A stretch of DNA of 64,000 nt. Origin: JAAXKN01 sp036261625. Lineage in GTDB: Bacteria; Bacteroidota; Ignavibacteria; Ignavibacteriales; SURF-24. Shown here piece after piece: positions 47,794 through 55,523 of the stretch. The position numbers and the translations under genes were made by a program. Each line of letters opens with the position of its first letter. The stretch's first letter is position 1. The stretch spans positions 62,001 through 126,000 of the forward strand of contig DATAKL010000058.1 of NCBI GenBank assembly GCA_036261625.1, in the 5' to 3' direction. Below the pieces are notes generated by a model. That model searched no databases, was not told the DNA's origin, and saw nothing but the letters and a program-made list of their open reading frames with translations.

Positions 47794-47946
47794 TTATTTT
47801 CCCTTCGAATGTTTCTTCAGATAATCTTCGATCAACTGAATAAGGACCTCCTTAATAGACTTTCCTTCCTGGGCCGTGGCTGCCTTGAACTTCAGGTGAA
47901 GATCTTCGGGTATGGGTACGTTTTTGTGATTTGTCTGTATTGCCAT
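47794..47946 (-). CDS. Ribbon-helix-helix (Arc/MetJ-like) DNA-binding protein
   Basis: 50 aa, with GAGGAAAC before the start. NVPIPEDLHLKFKAATAQ then GKSIKEVLIQLIEDYLKKH is a beta strand plus two helices, the fold of short RHH repressors. It is the first gene of the reverse-strand island, directly below a promoter with tandem 8-bp boxes. RHH proteins often bind such tandem repeats cooperatively, so autoregulation and control of the LPD29 gene are inferred. Confidence 0.65.
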   Translation of the reverse strand: MAIQTNHKNVPIPEDLHLKFKAATAQEGKSIKEVLIQLIEDYLKKHSKGK

Positions 47947-47964
47947 TGTTTCCTCTAGTTGTAT

Positions 47965-47998
47965 ACTACAAAAATATATTACTACAATTAAAAGTCAA
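47965..47998 (-). promoter_or_regulatory. Promoter with tandem 8-bp boxes, upstream of the RHH gene
   Basis: On the forward strand ACTACAAA (47965-47972), a degenerate middle unit AATATATT and ACTACAAT (47981-47988) keep the same 8-bp register as at 47282. AGTCAA follows at 47993-47998 and reads TTGACT on the reverse strand. The site starts 19 bases upstream of the RHH start codon. Confidence 0.6.
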
Positions 47999-48061
47999 TA
48001 GTCCCCGAAAAAATAATTTTCCGGTCCGATTTCTTCCGGTTTACCTGACAGGCTGTAAGAT

Positions 48062-48084
48062 ATTGTAAAATAATAGGCATCATG
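48062..48084 (+). promoter_or_regulatory. Putative late regulatory element upstream of the protease gene
   Basis: ATTGTAAAATAATAGGC and ATCATG lie 71 bases before ATG 48133. The element matches 25104-25126 before the portal gene at the same distance. Together with the divergent promoter at 47965 this intergenic region controls both strands. Confidence 0.55.
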
Positions 48085-48132
48085 GATAGACTTCAAGTGG
48101 TAATTTTCCGATAGAATAAAATTTGAAGAGAA

Positions 48133-49506
48133 ATGGACCAGGATAAATTTACATTTTTTGTACCGGCCTATCTGGCTAAAAGTGGCACGGGGGCAAAATC
48201 CTACAGGGTAGGAGGCCTTCTATCCACCGAAAAGAAAGACGCAGACGGGGAGAATATTATCACCAAAGGCCTGGAGCTGGATTACTTCGACGGTGGATTC
48301 GGCAAAATTAAGTATGAACACGATACTAAGATCCTGCATGAGCCGGACAACATAATCGGTTTTCCGGATACGGTAAAGAAAAGTACCCGGGGGCTTTTCT
48401 TTGAAGGGGGGCTGATCCCCTTTGAAGGTATCCCTGAGGACCAGCTTACTCCGCAGGCAAAAATGTCAAAAAGCGCCTACGGCCTCCTTAAGAGTGTTGA
48501 GGAGTGGAACCGCCTCCACCCGGAGAAACCACAGAAAGTAGGTTGGTCTATTGAAGGCGAATACCTGAAAAGGGAAGGCGGTATTGTCCACAAGGCCAGA
48601 ATAACAAACGTAGTTCTTACGACAAAACCCAAAAACACGGGGACATTCGCACAGATAATAAAAAGCCTGGAAACGGGATACGCACTGAGTCCCGAAGATA
48701 AAACCGGATTCGGGGCCCTGCAACTGGAAAGCATAGACAAATGTAATAAAAATAATTCCAAAGGAGAGAAGAAAATGTTCAAGAGTAAAGAAGAAGCTTA
48801 CAAAGCTTATTTAGAACAGGGAATGTCTGAAGATGAAGCCAAGAAAAAAGCAGAGGAATTCAAGCCCGAGCTATCGGCAAATATTGCCGAAGAGGCCTTT
48901 AAGAGTTTCGCTTCCAGCAAGGACAGTTTCCAGAAAGCAATCAATTCGGTAAAAGAAGCCGGCGATATTAAAACCGAGGCCAGCGCAGTTGAGATGAAGA
49001 AATCACTGGAAAACAGCATTGAAACGATGAAAAAAAGCAAACCCGAAGAAATAAACCTTACGGATTATTTCGAAGCAAAACAGACTGCGGACGTAAAGAT
49101 GCTGGAAAACCAGGAAGTATTAGGCCAGAAAGTTGATCTTCTTGCAAAATCAATTATGGCAATAGCAGAAGGCTTAAGCCAGATTGCAGGCGGAAACGAA
49201 AGCTTCCAGAAATCCCTGAACCTCATGTCCCAGGCAGAGAAGCTTACAGCCCAGGGAGTAACCATTCTCCTTAAGGGTAAAACCCAGCAGAGCGGCCTTA
49301 CTACAGACTTTCTGCAGCAGTTCCGGTTCGAGGATAACAACAAAGAGAAAAAGGAACTCACCAAGGGTCAGAAAATAAGGGTGCTTTCGGAACTGGCAAA
49401 GGAAGGTAAGGTCCCGACACAGGCGGTAATTGAAGCTGAAAACGGCTACGTCGCCCCTGTTTATGAGGACATGGTTAAGGCAAAAGCCACCGAAATGTTC
49501 AAGTAA
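48133..49506 (+). CDS. Prohead protease fused to scaffold
   Basis: 457 aa. The N-terminal 180 residues look like a phage capsid maturation protease: GGLLSTEKKDADGE, GLELDYFDGGFGKIKYEHD, NIIGFPD, KVGWSIEGEYLKR and ITNVVLTTKPKN, with YEHD supplying a likely catalytic His. The C-terminal 240 residues are charged and helical, as in scaffolds. At 177-202 it carries KSLETGY ... TG-x-x-A ... LESI, a motif shared with the capsid N-terminus. An in-frame SD and ATG at 48775 would give the scaffold alone. Confidence 0.7.
   Translation: MDQDKFTFFVPAYLAKSGTGAKSYRVGGLLSTEKKDADGENIITKGLELDYFDGGFGKIKYEHDTKILHEPDNIIGFPDTVKKSTRGLFFEGGLIPFEGIPEDQLTPQAKMSKSAYGLLKSVEEWNRLHPEKPQKVGWSIEGEYLKREGGIVHKARITNVVLTTKPKNTGTFAQIIKSLETGYALSPEDKTGFGALQLESIDKCNKNNSKGEKKMFKSKEEAYKAYLEQGMSEDEAKKKAEEFKPELSANIAEEAFKSFASSKDSFQKAINSVKEAGDIKTEASAVEMKKSLENSIETMKKSKPEEINLTDYFEAKQTADVKMLENQEVLGQKVDLLAKSIMAIAEGLSQIAGGNESFQKSLNLMSQAEKLTAQGVTILLKGKTQQSGLTTDFLQQFRFEDNNKEKKELTKGQKIRVLSELAKEGKVPTQAVIEAENGYVAPVYEDMVKAKATEMFK
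48775..49506 (+). CDS. Internal in-frame scaffold product
   Basis: AAGGAGA at 48761-48767 followed by ATG 48775 creates a strong internal start in the frame of the protease gene. It would give a 243-aa helical, Lys/Glu-rich protein (MFKSKEEAYKAYLEQG ...). Separate scaffold expression from within a protease gene is known from phage lambda (C/Nu3). The internal start is inferred from the sequence. Confidence 0.55.
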   Translation: MFKSKEEAYKAYLEQGMSEDEAKKKAEEFKPELSANIAEEAFKSFASSKDSFQKAINSVKEAGDIKTEASAVEMKKSLENSIETMKKSKPEEINLTDYFEAKQTADVKMLENQEVLGQKVDLLAKSIMAIAEGLSQIAGGNESFQKSLNLMSQAEKLTAQGVTILLKGKTQQSGLTTDFLQQFRFEDNNKEKKELTKGQKIRVLSELAKEGKVPTQAVIEAENGYVAPVYEDMVKAKATEMFK

Positions 49507-49529
49507 GACAATTTTTTCACGGCACTTTC

Positions 49530-49560
49530 ATTATCTAATAAAGGCTTTTATAAGTAAATA
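49530..49560 (+). promoter_or_regulatory. GGC-type inverted repeat upstream of the capsid gene
   Basis: ATTATCTAATAAAGGC (49530-49545) then TTTTATAAGTAAATA. CTAATAAA/TTTATAAG is an inverted repeat with one mismatch. It matches 34477-34507 over most of its length and lies directly before the major capsid gene. Confidence 0.5.
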
Positions 49561-49581
49561 TAAATTAACGAGGTAAGAAAA

Positions 49582-50982
49582 ATGGAAAACGAATTGACAT
49601 TCGGAATTGAGGGAACGCAGGACCTGCAGGAGCTTGCAAAATCCCTGGAAACTGGTTACTCCTACGGCGTGACCGATCAGACCGGACTGGCTGCAATCAG
49701 ACTTGAATCGATAGAAGATTCAATGAAGCTGCTCATTGAAGAAGAGAAAACTTCAAAGTTCTTCAAGGAAATCAAAAAGAGCAAGGGCTCTTCCACGGTT
49801 GAGCAGTGGGTTAGTGTTGAGAACATAGGAAGCGCCAACTTCTACACTGAAGGCGGACTTCCCGAAGAGTACGACGAAGAGCTGAAAAGGGAATTCGAGC
49901 TCACGAAGTACTTAGGTACAGTCGGAAGAGTTCCCAACGCAGCCCAGAGCGTAAAGTCGCTGGCTCAGGCCAAGGCCCTTATACAGAAGCTGAAAACAAT
50001 CGCCATGATCCGCGAGGCAGACATTAAGTCGATTTTCGGTAATGCCGATAACGTCAGCGTCGAGTGGAACGGCTATATTGCCCAGTTCCTCAAAAGGGTA
50101 AAAAGACCTTCCGAAAACATCATTGACTTAAGGGGAAAGCCAATTACTCCGGAAACATTTGCGAAGGCCGCCAGCATCATTGAAGGCAACTACGGCGATC
50201 CCATGAACATGAAAGCCTGGATGGCTCCCACGCAGTTCAACGACGGATACGCAACAGGCCTGATAAAGAACAAATATTATGTGGTTGGAAACAACGCCAT
50301 CCGCACTATTGCCGACGTTCCGCGAACAATTGAGATCGGTAACGGTGGCGGAAAGATTGAAACAGACCTCCACTTAAGGCACAAGGGCGAAACATACCTT
50401 GACAACCCGCACCCGAAGCTTAACAGCTTAAAGACCGCCTTTGCCGCCACTCACGACAAGGCCCCTGTTACGCTGAACGCCGCGACAGCTTCGGCTACAG
50501 TTGGCGACCTTGCAGGTTCACTTCTTGATGCAGCTACCTACGATTACGTAGTTCTGCCCCGCAACAAATACGGCGCAGGTGCAGGATTTGAAATAAAGAG
50601 TGTCGTGGTTGCAGCCAACAAGAAAGTAACCTTCACTTTAGGCGACAACGGAAGCCCTGCAGGACGCGAAGCCAGCTGCTTCGAGGTATACCGCAAGCTT
50701 TCCAGCTCATCGGCACTTTCGGATTACCGCTACTTGAAAACAATCAAAGCCAGCGAAACCAACATGGTTGACGACGGAAGTGATATTCCGGGAACCACTT
50801 ATGTCATGATTTTCGACTGGAACTTCGACCAGGTGCTTGACTTCAAGCAGCTGCTCCCGATGGTCCGCATGGATCTGGCTGTTATCGACGATAGCGTAAG
50901 ATGGCTGCAGAAGCTTTACGGCACACCGGCCCTGTTCAACTCAAACAAGATGATTCTTGTTAAGAATGCCGGCCTTGCCTAA
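49582..50982 (+). CDS. Major capsid protein (HK97-type)
   Basis: 466 aa with GAGG upstream. Position after protease/scaffold, length, composition and strong Ala/Gly-rich expression-style codons fit an HK97-fold capsid protein. Residues 20-45 repeat the protease motif (KSLETGY ... TG-L-A-A ... LESI) and may be part of a propeptide. The segment about 290-390 (VTLNAATASATVGDLAG ... YVVLPRNKYG) looks like an inserted beta domain. The C-terminal strand returns to the core. Proteolytic processing is inferred. Confidence 0.75.
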   Translation: MENELTFGIEGTQDLQELAKSLETGYSYGVTDQTGLAAIRLESIEDSMKLLIEEEKTSKFFKEIKKSKGSSTVEQWVSVENIGSANFYTEGGLPEEYDEELKREFELTKYLGTVGRVPNAAQSVKSLAQAKALIQKLKTIAMIREADIKSIFGNADNVSVEWNGYIAQFLKRVKRPSENIIDLRGKPITPETFAKAASIIEGNYGDPMNMKAWMAPTQFNDGYATGLIKNKYYVVGNNAIRTIADVPRTIEIGNGGGKIETDLHLRHKGETYLDNPHPKLNSLKTAFAATHDKAPVTLNAATASATVGDLAGSLLDAATYDYVVLPRNKYGAGAGFEIKSVVVAANKKVTFTLGDNGSPAGREASCFEVYRKLSSSSALSDYRYLKTIKASETNMVDDGSDIPGTTYVMIFDWNFDQVLDFKQLLPMVRMDLAVIDDSVRWLQKLYGTPALFNSNKMILVKNAGLA

Positions 50983-51012
50983 TAAGCTTTCTGAACGCTA
51001 AATCATTCATAA

Positions 51013-51036
51013 CTCAGGGGAAGTAATTCCCCTGAG
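51013..51036 (+). terminator. Terminator after the capsid gene
   Basis: CTCAGGGGAA (51013-51022), GTAA loop, TTCCCCTGAG (51027-51036): a perfect 10-bp stem followed by CTTTATC. It is a strong candidate for ending the capsid transcript. Confidence 0.7.
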
Positions 51037-51084
51037 CTTTATCAAGCAATAACAGATGTTTAACAATTACAGGATATAACAATA

Positions 51085-51429
51085 ATGCAGATCAGGCACG
51101 CATACCTTAAAAACACCACAATCGTAACCCACCTGGGAAATCTCGTACTTGATGAAAAAGGAATAGCAGAGGTCCCGGAGGGAACAGAAATTGTACACCC
51201 TGATTTAACGATAATTCAGGTTAAGACGGATAATCCGGAAAAGAAAGAAGAAAAACCCGCAAAAGATGCAAAGCCCGTCACAAATAAGAACGGGGGAAAC
51301 AATAAACCGGTAACTAAGAACCAGTCGAAGAATCAGACAAAGCCCGAGGCAGAGACAAAGCCCCAGACGGGAGAAGCTGAGGCAGAACCGGAAGAAAAGG
51401 CAGAAGGCGTCGCAGAAGAGAAGAATTAA
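51085..51429 (+). CDS. Small protein with low-complexity Lys/Glu/Pro tail
   Basis: 114 aa. The first 50 residues form a small beta domain (RHAYLKNTTIVTHLGNLVLDEKG). The rest is Lys/Asn/Glu/Pro-rich and presumably disordered. In this position phages often encode small head-completion or decoration proteins, but no family is recognised. Confidence 0.5.
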   Translation: MQIRHAYLKNTTIVTHLGNLVLDEKGIAEVPEGTEIVHPDLTIIQVKTDNPEKKEEKPAKDAKPVTNKNGGNNKPVTKNQSKNQTKPEAETKPQTGEAEAEPEEKAEGVAEEKN

Positions 51430-51454
51430 CAACTAAAAATTAAAATGTCGTACT

Positions 51455-52528
51455 ATGAAAAATATAAAAAAAGGCGTAATTCAAACCTTAGCGCTCAGTC
51501 AGGCTGATCTGCCACAGGATAAAACCATAACGCTTACAATTGTGGGTGAAAATGGAAATATCCTACAGGACAGGGATGGAAACCCGATACAAGACAAGCC
51601 GTTAAGATACCTGGACGGGAAGTATAAGCTTGAGATAACAATAAGCGAAAATGAACCGGAAGGGTATATCAGATTATATTTCGACAGTACCGACGCTTTA
51701 ATCGACGAGGCCTACCAGCCGGAAGATGCAAGGCTAATGCCAGCACTTCCAGCGTCGGGGGCCGAACTAGTACCCACGCAGTACTTTATTGATTTTATTC
51801 TGGCCTCTGAGGCCAAGATGGACGAGTCATTCCAGACAGCCGTAAATACCTTTATTCTAAACAATAGAAAAGGCCTCCAGAGTTACCTTATGGCAGCGCA
51901 GGGGGAACTGGAAACCTCAACCATGCTTTACTTTACGGAACGCACGATTACGGATGAAAAAAGGGACTATTATTTTGACCGTTTCCCCCCTAACCTCTGG
52001 CAGTTCCAGACTTACTATCCGCCAATAAACGAACTCATAAGCTTTAAGATAAAATACGGGAATAACCCCATTGCCGAGATTGCGAAAAACCTTCTGGTAT
52101 TCGACAGAATGATGGGCTTAATCGAGTTCCTTCCGGCCCCCGGCGGGGATTCGGCGGGGATATACTCACTTTTATTGTCAAACCTTAACGGTCTGGGCCT
52201 TGTGCTCTTCGGACCGCAGACAAACCTTGAAAGAGTGCCCGGTATGTTCCAGGTGAGCTACAAGACGGGGCTCATTTACAGCGGTACCGACCCAATGGAA
52301 AAAGAAATGATAAGACAGGCAGTAGCACGCAGGGCACTGGTAAAGATGATGCCCGTTATTGACCCCGCTGCAAGAACTCCGTCAAGAACCGAAGGTATTG
52401 ACGGAGTAACGGCGACCATGAGCTACAGCATGGACAAGCTCCTGCAGGGTTTTAAGGAAGAAGAAGAGCAGTTCAAGCGCGACATAATGATGAAATACGG
52501 CAAAACAGTGGAGATGACAATAGTATGA
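51455..52528 (+). CDS. Putative virion structural/connector protein
   Basis: 357 aa. Beta-rich N-terminal domain (TLTIVGENGNILQDRDGNP ... YKLEITISENEPEGYIRLYF) followed by helical segments; the C-terminal end is Lys/Glu-rich. Position between capsid and neck genes suggests a head-tail connector or structural role. No specific match. Confidence 0.5.
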   Translation: MKNIKKGVIQTLALSQADLPQDKTITLTIVGENGNILQDRDGNPIQDKPLRYLDGKYKLEITISENEPEGYIRLYFDSTDALIDEAYQPEDARLMPALPASGAELVPTQYFIDFILASEAKMDESFQTAVNTFILNNRKGLQSYLMAAQGELETSTMLYFTERTITDEKRDYYFDRFPPNLWQFQTYYPPINELISFKIKYGNNPIAEIAKNLLVFDRMMGLIEFLPAPGGDSAGIYSLLLSNLNGLGLVLFGPQTNLERVPGMFQVSYKTGLIYSGTDPMEKEMIRQAVARRALVKMMPVIDPAARTPSRTEGIDGVTATMSYSMDKLLQGFKEEEEQFKRDIMMKYGKTVEMTIV

Positions 52529-52543
52529 AAGGGCTGAAGTAAA

Positions 52544-53233
52544 ATGGCACTAACGGTACTAAAAGAAGATTTCACACAGCTGATTGAACGTTTTAAGGCC
52601 ACACTGAGATATTACCAGGGCAGAATGTGCAGCTGCGTCGGGGAGAATAACGGCCTGCCCAGGCTTGACTGCGGATGCACATTGGGCTACTGGTATAACG
52701 AACCCGAGACACTAATAGGGATCAGGCACGACATAAGCCACCGGTACACCAACAGTCCGCAGGGACAGATATTTGAAGGCGGGGCGCAGTTCATAATACC
52801 GAGACGCTACAAAGGAACGGAACAGAACGCATTTTACAACCTTAACAAGGGGGATGTAATCAGTGTCGAGGGGAAGGTAAGACGCGATAGGGATATTTTA
52901 AGGAAAGGTGTACGCGACAGGCTTTATGCATTTGAGGTAAAAAAAATCATCAGCGTGGGGGTTCTGGATAAGGTTTTTGTAGAGGGAAGGGATTACAGCT
53001 TGGTAAATAATGAGATTGTCTGGACGGGGGATTGCCCGTCCGAAGGTACATACTACACGGTTGAGTTTCTATGCCAGCAGCAGTATATGATCTGGGATGC
53101 AGGGCTGAAGGACAGGGGGACAGACACAAAGGAACTTCCTAGAAGCATAGTCGGAATATTAAGACGCTACGCTGAAGCTGTATCCACAAACCCTATTGAC
53201 AACGTGAATGTAGACCAGAATCTAAACTTTTGA
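52544..53233 (+). CDS. Neck or head-completion protein, uncertain
   Basis: 229 aa. A cysteine motif MCSCVGENNGLPRLDCGC near the N-terminus is followed by beta strands and an aromatic C-terminal half. The short cysteine cluster could be structural. No exact family, but position suggests a connector. A TTG/ATG overlap links it to the next gene. Confidence 0.45.
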   Translation: MALTVLKEDFTQLIERFKATLRYYQGRMCSCVGENNGLPRLDCGCTLGYWYNEPETLIGIRHDISHRYTNSPQGQIFEGGAQFIIPRRYKGTEQNAFYNLNKGDVISVEGKVRRDRDILRKGVRDRLYAFEVKKIISVGVLDKVFVEGRDYSLVNNEIVWTGDCPSEGTYYTVEFLCQQQYMIWDAGLKDRGTDTKELPRSIVGILRRYAEAVSTNPIDNVNVDQNLNF

Positions 53234-53241
53234 GGCCAAAA

Positions 53242-54555
53242 ATGATATTATTCGGGAAATCGCTCACAACCGGAAAATTTCCGGATGGATATAAACCGCA
53301 GTTCGGCGAACAGATGAATATGTTCCAGGAAGGACAGACGAAACAGAATGAGCAAGGGGAGAGGCTTGTTTATGCGAAGAACAAAGCCGGCCGCCTGGAC
53401 TGGATAAAAGAAAGCGAGGCTCAGGCAGTAAACCAGGAAGGAAAGAAAGAACAGCACAATCCGGAACAGACGCAGCAGGCAAAGCCAGAGCCTCCGTTAA
53501 AGAAAATTGAAAGTGCCGTGGATGAAGCCCGGCAGCGGGAGCTCATGGAAAAATATACGCGCTGGAGCCGGATTGCAGACGAGTATATATATCACGCCTC
53601 AGGACAGAAGGATATGTTTTTATCGGACATGGATATGGTGGCCCTTGCAAACGGGCTTGAAAGGCCTTCCGTAAAATATGCCCCTTTTGCCGTAAAGGAC
53701 AAAAAAAGCATACTGAACAAGCTCGAACGCAACGAGGCCAAAGGGAAACTCAATGCGCCACTTACAGATATTCTTAGGACTACAATTGTTATAAAGAGCC
53801 CGGCTCAGTTAAACGAATTAAAAGGCGCAATTGAAAAAAACGGCTATGAAATAGTTGAAACAGATAACCTTTACGAGGACAAAAAACCGGGTTATAAGCA
53901 CATAGCGTTAAAACTTAAAAAAGGGGACAGCGACAAGGTTACGAAGGAGCTCCTCCTTATGAGGCCCAATATGCTGGATGCCAAATTCGGCCTTGGGCAT
54001 GATATGTATGACGTGATGAAAAACGTTATTAACGTTGCCCCGAAGGTGCAGGAGATAAAGTCTGCATTTGAGGCAGCGCAGAAGTTTGACAGGTCCCTGA
54101 AAAGGATTTCTGACAAGTACTACGAGGTGGCCTACAACAGGGATTTGGAAGATGATTCGGCAAGTTTGGCCTTAAGCACTACACCCGCCATACCGACTAA
54201 TGACAACAAGAATTCCTCCAGGAAATCTTCCGGATCCAGAACCGAGGACAAACGGTTTATCTTTTCCTTAAGATCTTCATTGAAGCAGATCTGGCAGCCC
54301 ATTTTAGCCGAGCTCAGGAACTCTTCAGGCGACATGGCAAGCCGGGAGGCGTTGGCCGCGGCTATAGATGAGATTAGTGCATCCATAATTCAACCCACAA
54401 AAAATACAGTTGATAAATACCTTTACGGACAAGGCTCATTGTTTAAGAGCAATATAACAAGCTGCAGGACCAGATTCAACAAAGGCATGGGTGCAAATTT
54501 ACAAAAAGGCGCAGTAAGACTATTCGGGTTGAAGATTGGAAACCGTAACCTATGA
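53242..54555 (+). CDS. RelA/SpoT-synthetase-like phage protein
   Basis: 437 aa from ATG 53242 (GAGG upstream; an in-frame TTG at 53230 precedes it). The core, about residues 145-265, follows RelA/SpoT nucleotidyltransferase order: VKDKKSILNKL (substrate-binding helix), LTDILRTTIVI (the Asp-containing strand), GYKHIAL (GYRxxH-like motif, about 217-221), and KELLLMRPNMLDAKFG then LGHDMYD (E-x-Q ... GH-x-xYE-like). Key acidic residues appear partly changed, so activity is uncertain. It shares its ILFGK start with the HD module of the 30070 gene product. Confidence 0.6.
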   Translation: MILFGKSLTTGKFPDGYKPQFGEQMNMFQEGQTKQNEQGERLVYAKNKAGRLDWIKESEAQAVNQEGKKEQHNPEQTQQAKPEPPLKKIESAVDEARQRELMEKYTRWSRIADEYIYHASGQKDMFLSDMDMVALANGLERPSVKYAPFAVKDKKSILNKLERNEAKGKLNAPLTDILRTTIVIKSPAQLNELKGAIEKNGYEIVETDNLYEDKKPGYKHIALKLKKGDSDKVTKELLLMRPNMLDAKFGLGHDMYDVMKNVINVAPKVQEIKSAFEAAQKFDRSLKRISDKYYEVAYNRDLEDDSASLALSTTPAIPTNDNKNSSRKSSGSRTEDKRFIFSLRSSLKQIWQPILAELRNSSGDMASREALAAAIDEISASIIQPTKNTVDKYLYGQGSLFKSNITSCRTRFNKGMGANLQKGAVRLFGLKIGNRNL

Positions 54556-55438
54556 AATACCGTTATCGGCCCTACGGGAGTTTGTAGAAAAAGTTACAAA
54601 AGACCCCAGGGGGAGCCAAACAGCTGAGGCCGTGCAATTTGCCACCAATCACATGGCAAGTGAATGGATAAAGACCGCCTCGGGGAAACTAAAACATACT
54701 ACAGGCTGGTATGCTTTAGGCGTTCAGGAAGGGCTTTTCTACCCCTACATGGATAACCCCTTCCACGGGGCGATAATTCACACGGACAAAAGAGCCACCT
54801 ACTTAGAGCGCGGCTACAAAGAATTTGACATGAAAAAAATGCTTTTTACCTCCCCAAAGGTAAGGGTAAGTAAAGACGGGAACCGCTACCTTATTATACC
54901 ATTCCACCACGGGAGCCCGGGCAGTCTGAAAAACCCAATGCCTGAAGGGATTTACGCAAAAGCCTCCAAAATGACACCAAGCATGATTTCGGGCATAAGA
55001 CTGGAAGGCAGCCAGCAATCGGGGAAAATATTTTCCTTTACCTACAAAGACGCGCAACTGATGAAGCGTCAGAACCCCATAAAGGTTAAAAGGAACTCTT
55101 ACAACTGGGGGGACTGCCTGGGGCTGGAAGATACGCCGGAGAACAAGCACCTGCAGGGAATGGTACGCTTCCAGAAGAACCCAAACCTTACAAGACAGAT
55201 TTCAACCGGGAAGTTTATTAACACTACCCATAACGACAGGGATTACTCCGAATACATCACATTCCGCGTAATGTCGGAGAAAAGTATGGGGTGGATTCAT
55301 CCGGGGCTAGACCCCATGAACATACTGAAAGAAACCGTTGAAAGGGAAAGGCCTAATATTGTCAGGATTATATCCGAAGGGGTAATGAGGGATTATGACC
55401 AGCTCAGAAAGCGCTACACAAAAAATGTAAATAATTAG
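54536..55438 (+). CDS. Putative neck/tail-completion protein
   Basis: 300 aa from TTG 54536, overlapping the previous gene by 20 bases. Mixed alpha/beta with several aromatic clusters (HTTGWYALGVQEGLFYPYMDN, GYKEFDMKK). It lies between the capsid and tail sheath genes, the usual position of HK97 gp10-like neck or tail-completion proteins. No direct family match. Confidence 0.45.
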   Translation: METVTYEIPLSALREFVEKVTKDPRGSQTAEAVQFATNHMASEWIKTASGKLKHTTGWYALGVQEGLFYPYMDNPFHGAIIHTDKRATYLERGYKEFDMKKMLFTSPKVRVSKDGNRYLIIPFHHGSPGSLKNPMPEGIYAKASKMTPSMISGIRLEGSQQSGKIFSFTYKDAQLMKRQNPIKVKRNSYNWGDCLGLEDTPENKHLQGMVRFQKNPNLTRQISTGKFINTTHNDRDYSEYITFRVMSEKSMGWIHPGLDPMNILKETVERERPNIVRIISEGVMRDYDQLRKRYTKNVNN

Positions 55439-55523
55439 GCAATAAGTAAAGCCTCAAAAGCCTAAACTTACCTTAGTATAATTTAACAGTTTTTACTTCT
55501 ACAGTTTACCCTAAAAGTATTTT

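Noticed and set aside
53242..54555. QGSLF, QMNMF and QASLF peptides as firm clamp-binding sites
   Set aside because: In the polyvalent proteins they lie in low-complexity or linker areas and may be chance; only the methyltransferase tail and winged-helix tail were kept as good candidates.
55435..55480. Terminator and promoter between 55438 and 55524
   Set aside because: Only a 6-bp stem (TTAGGC/GCCTAA) and a TATAAT without a matching -35 box; too weak to list.
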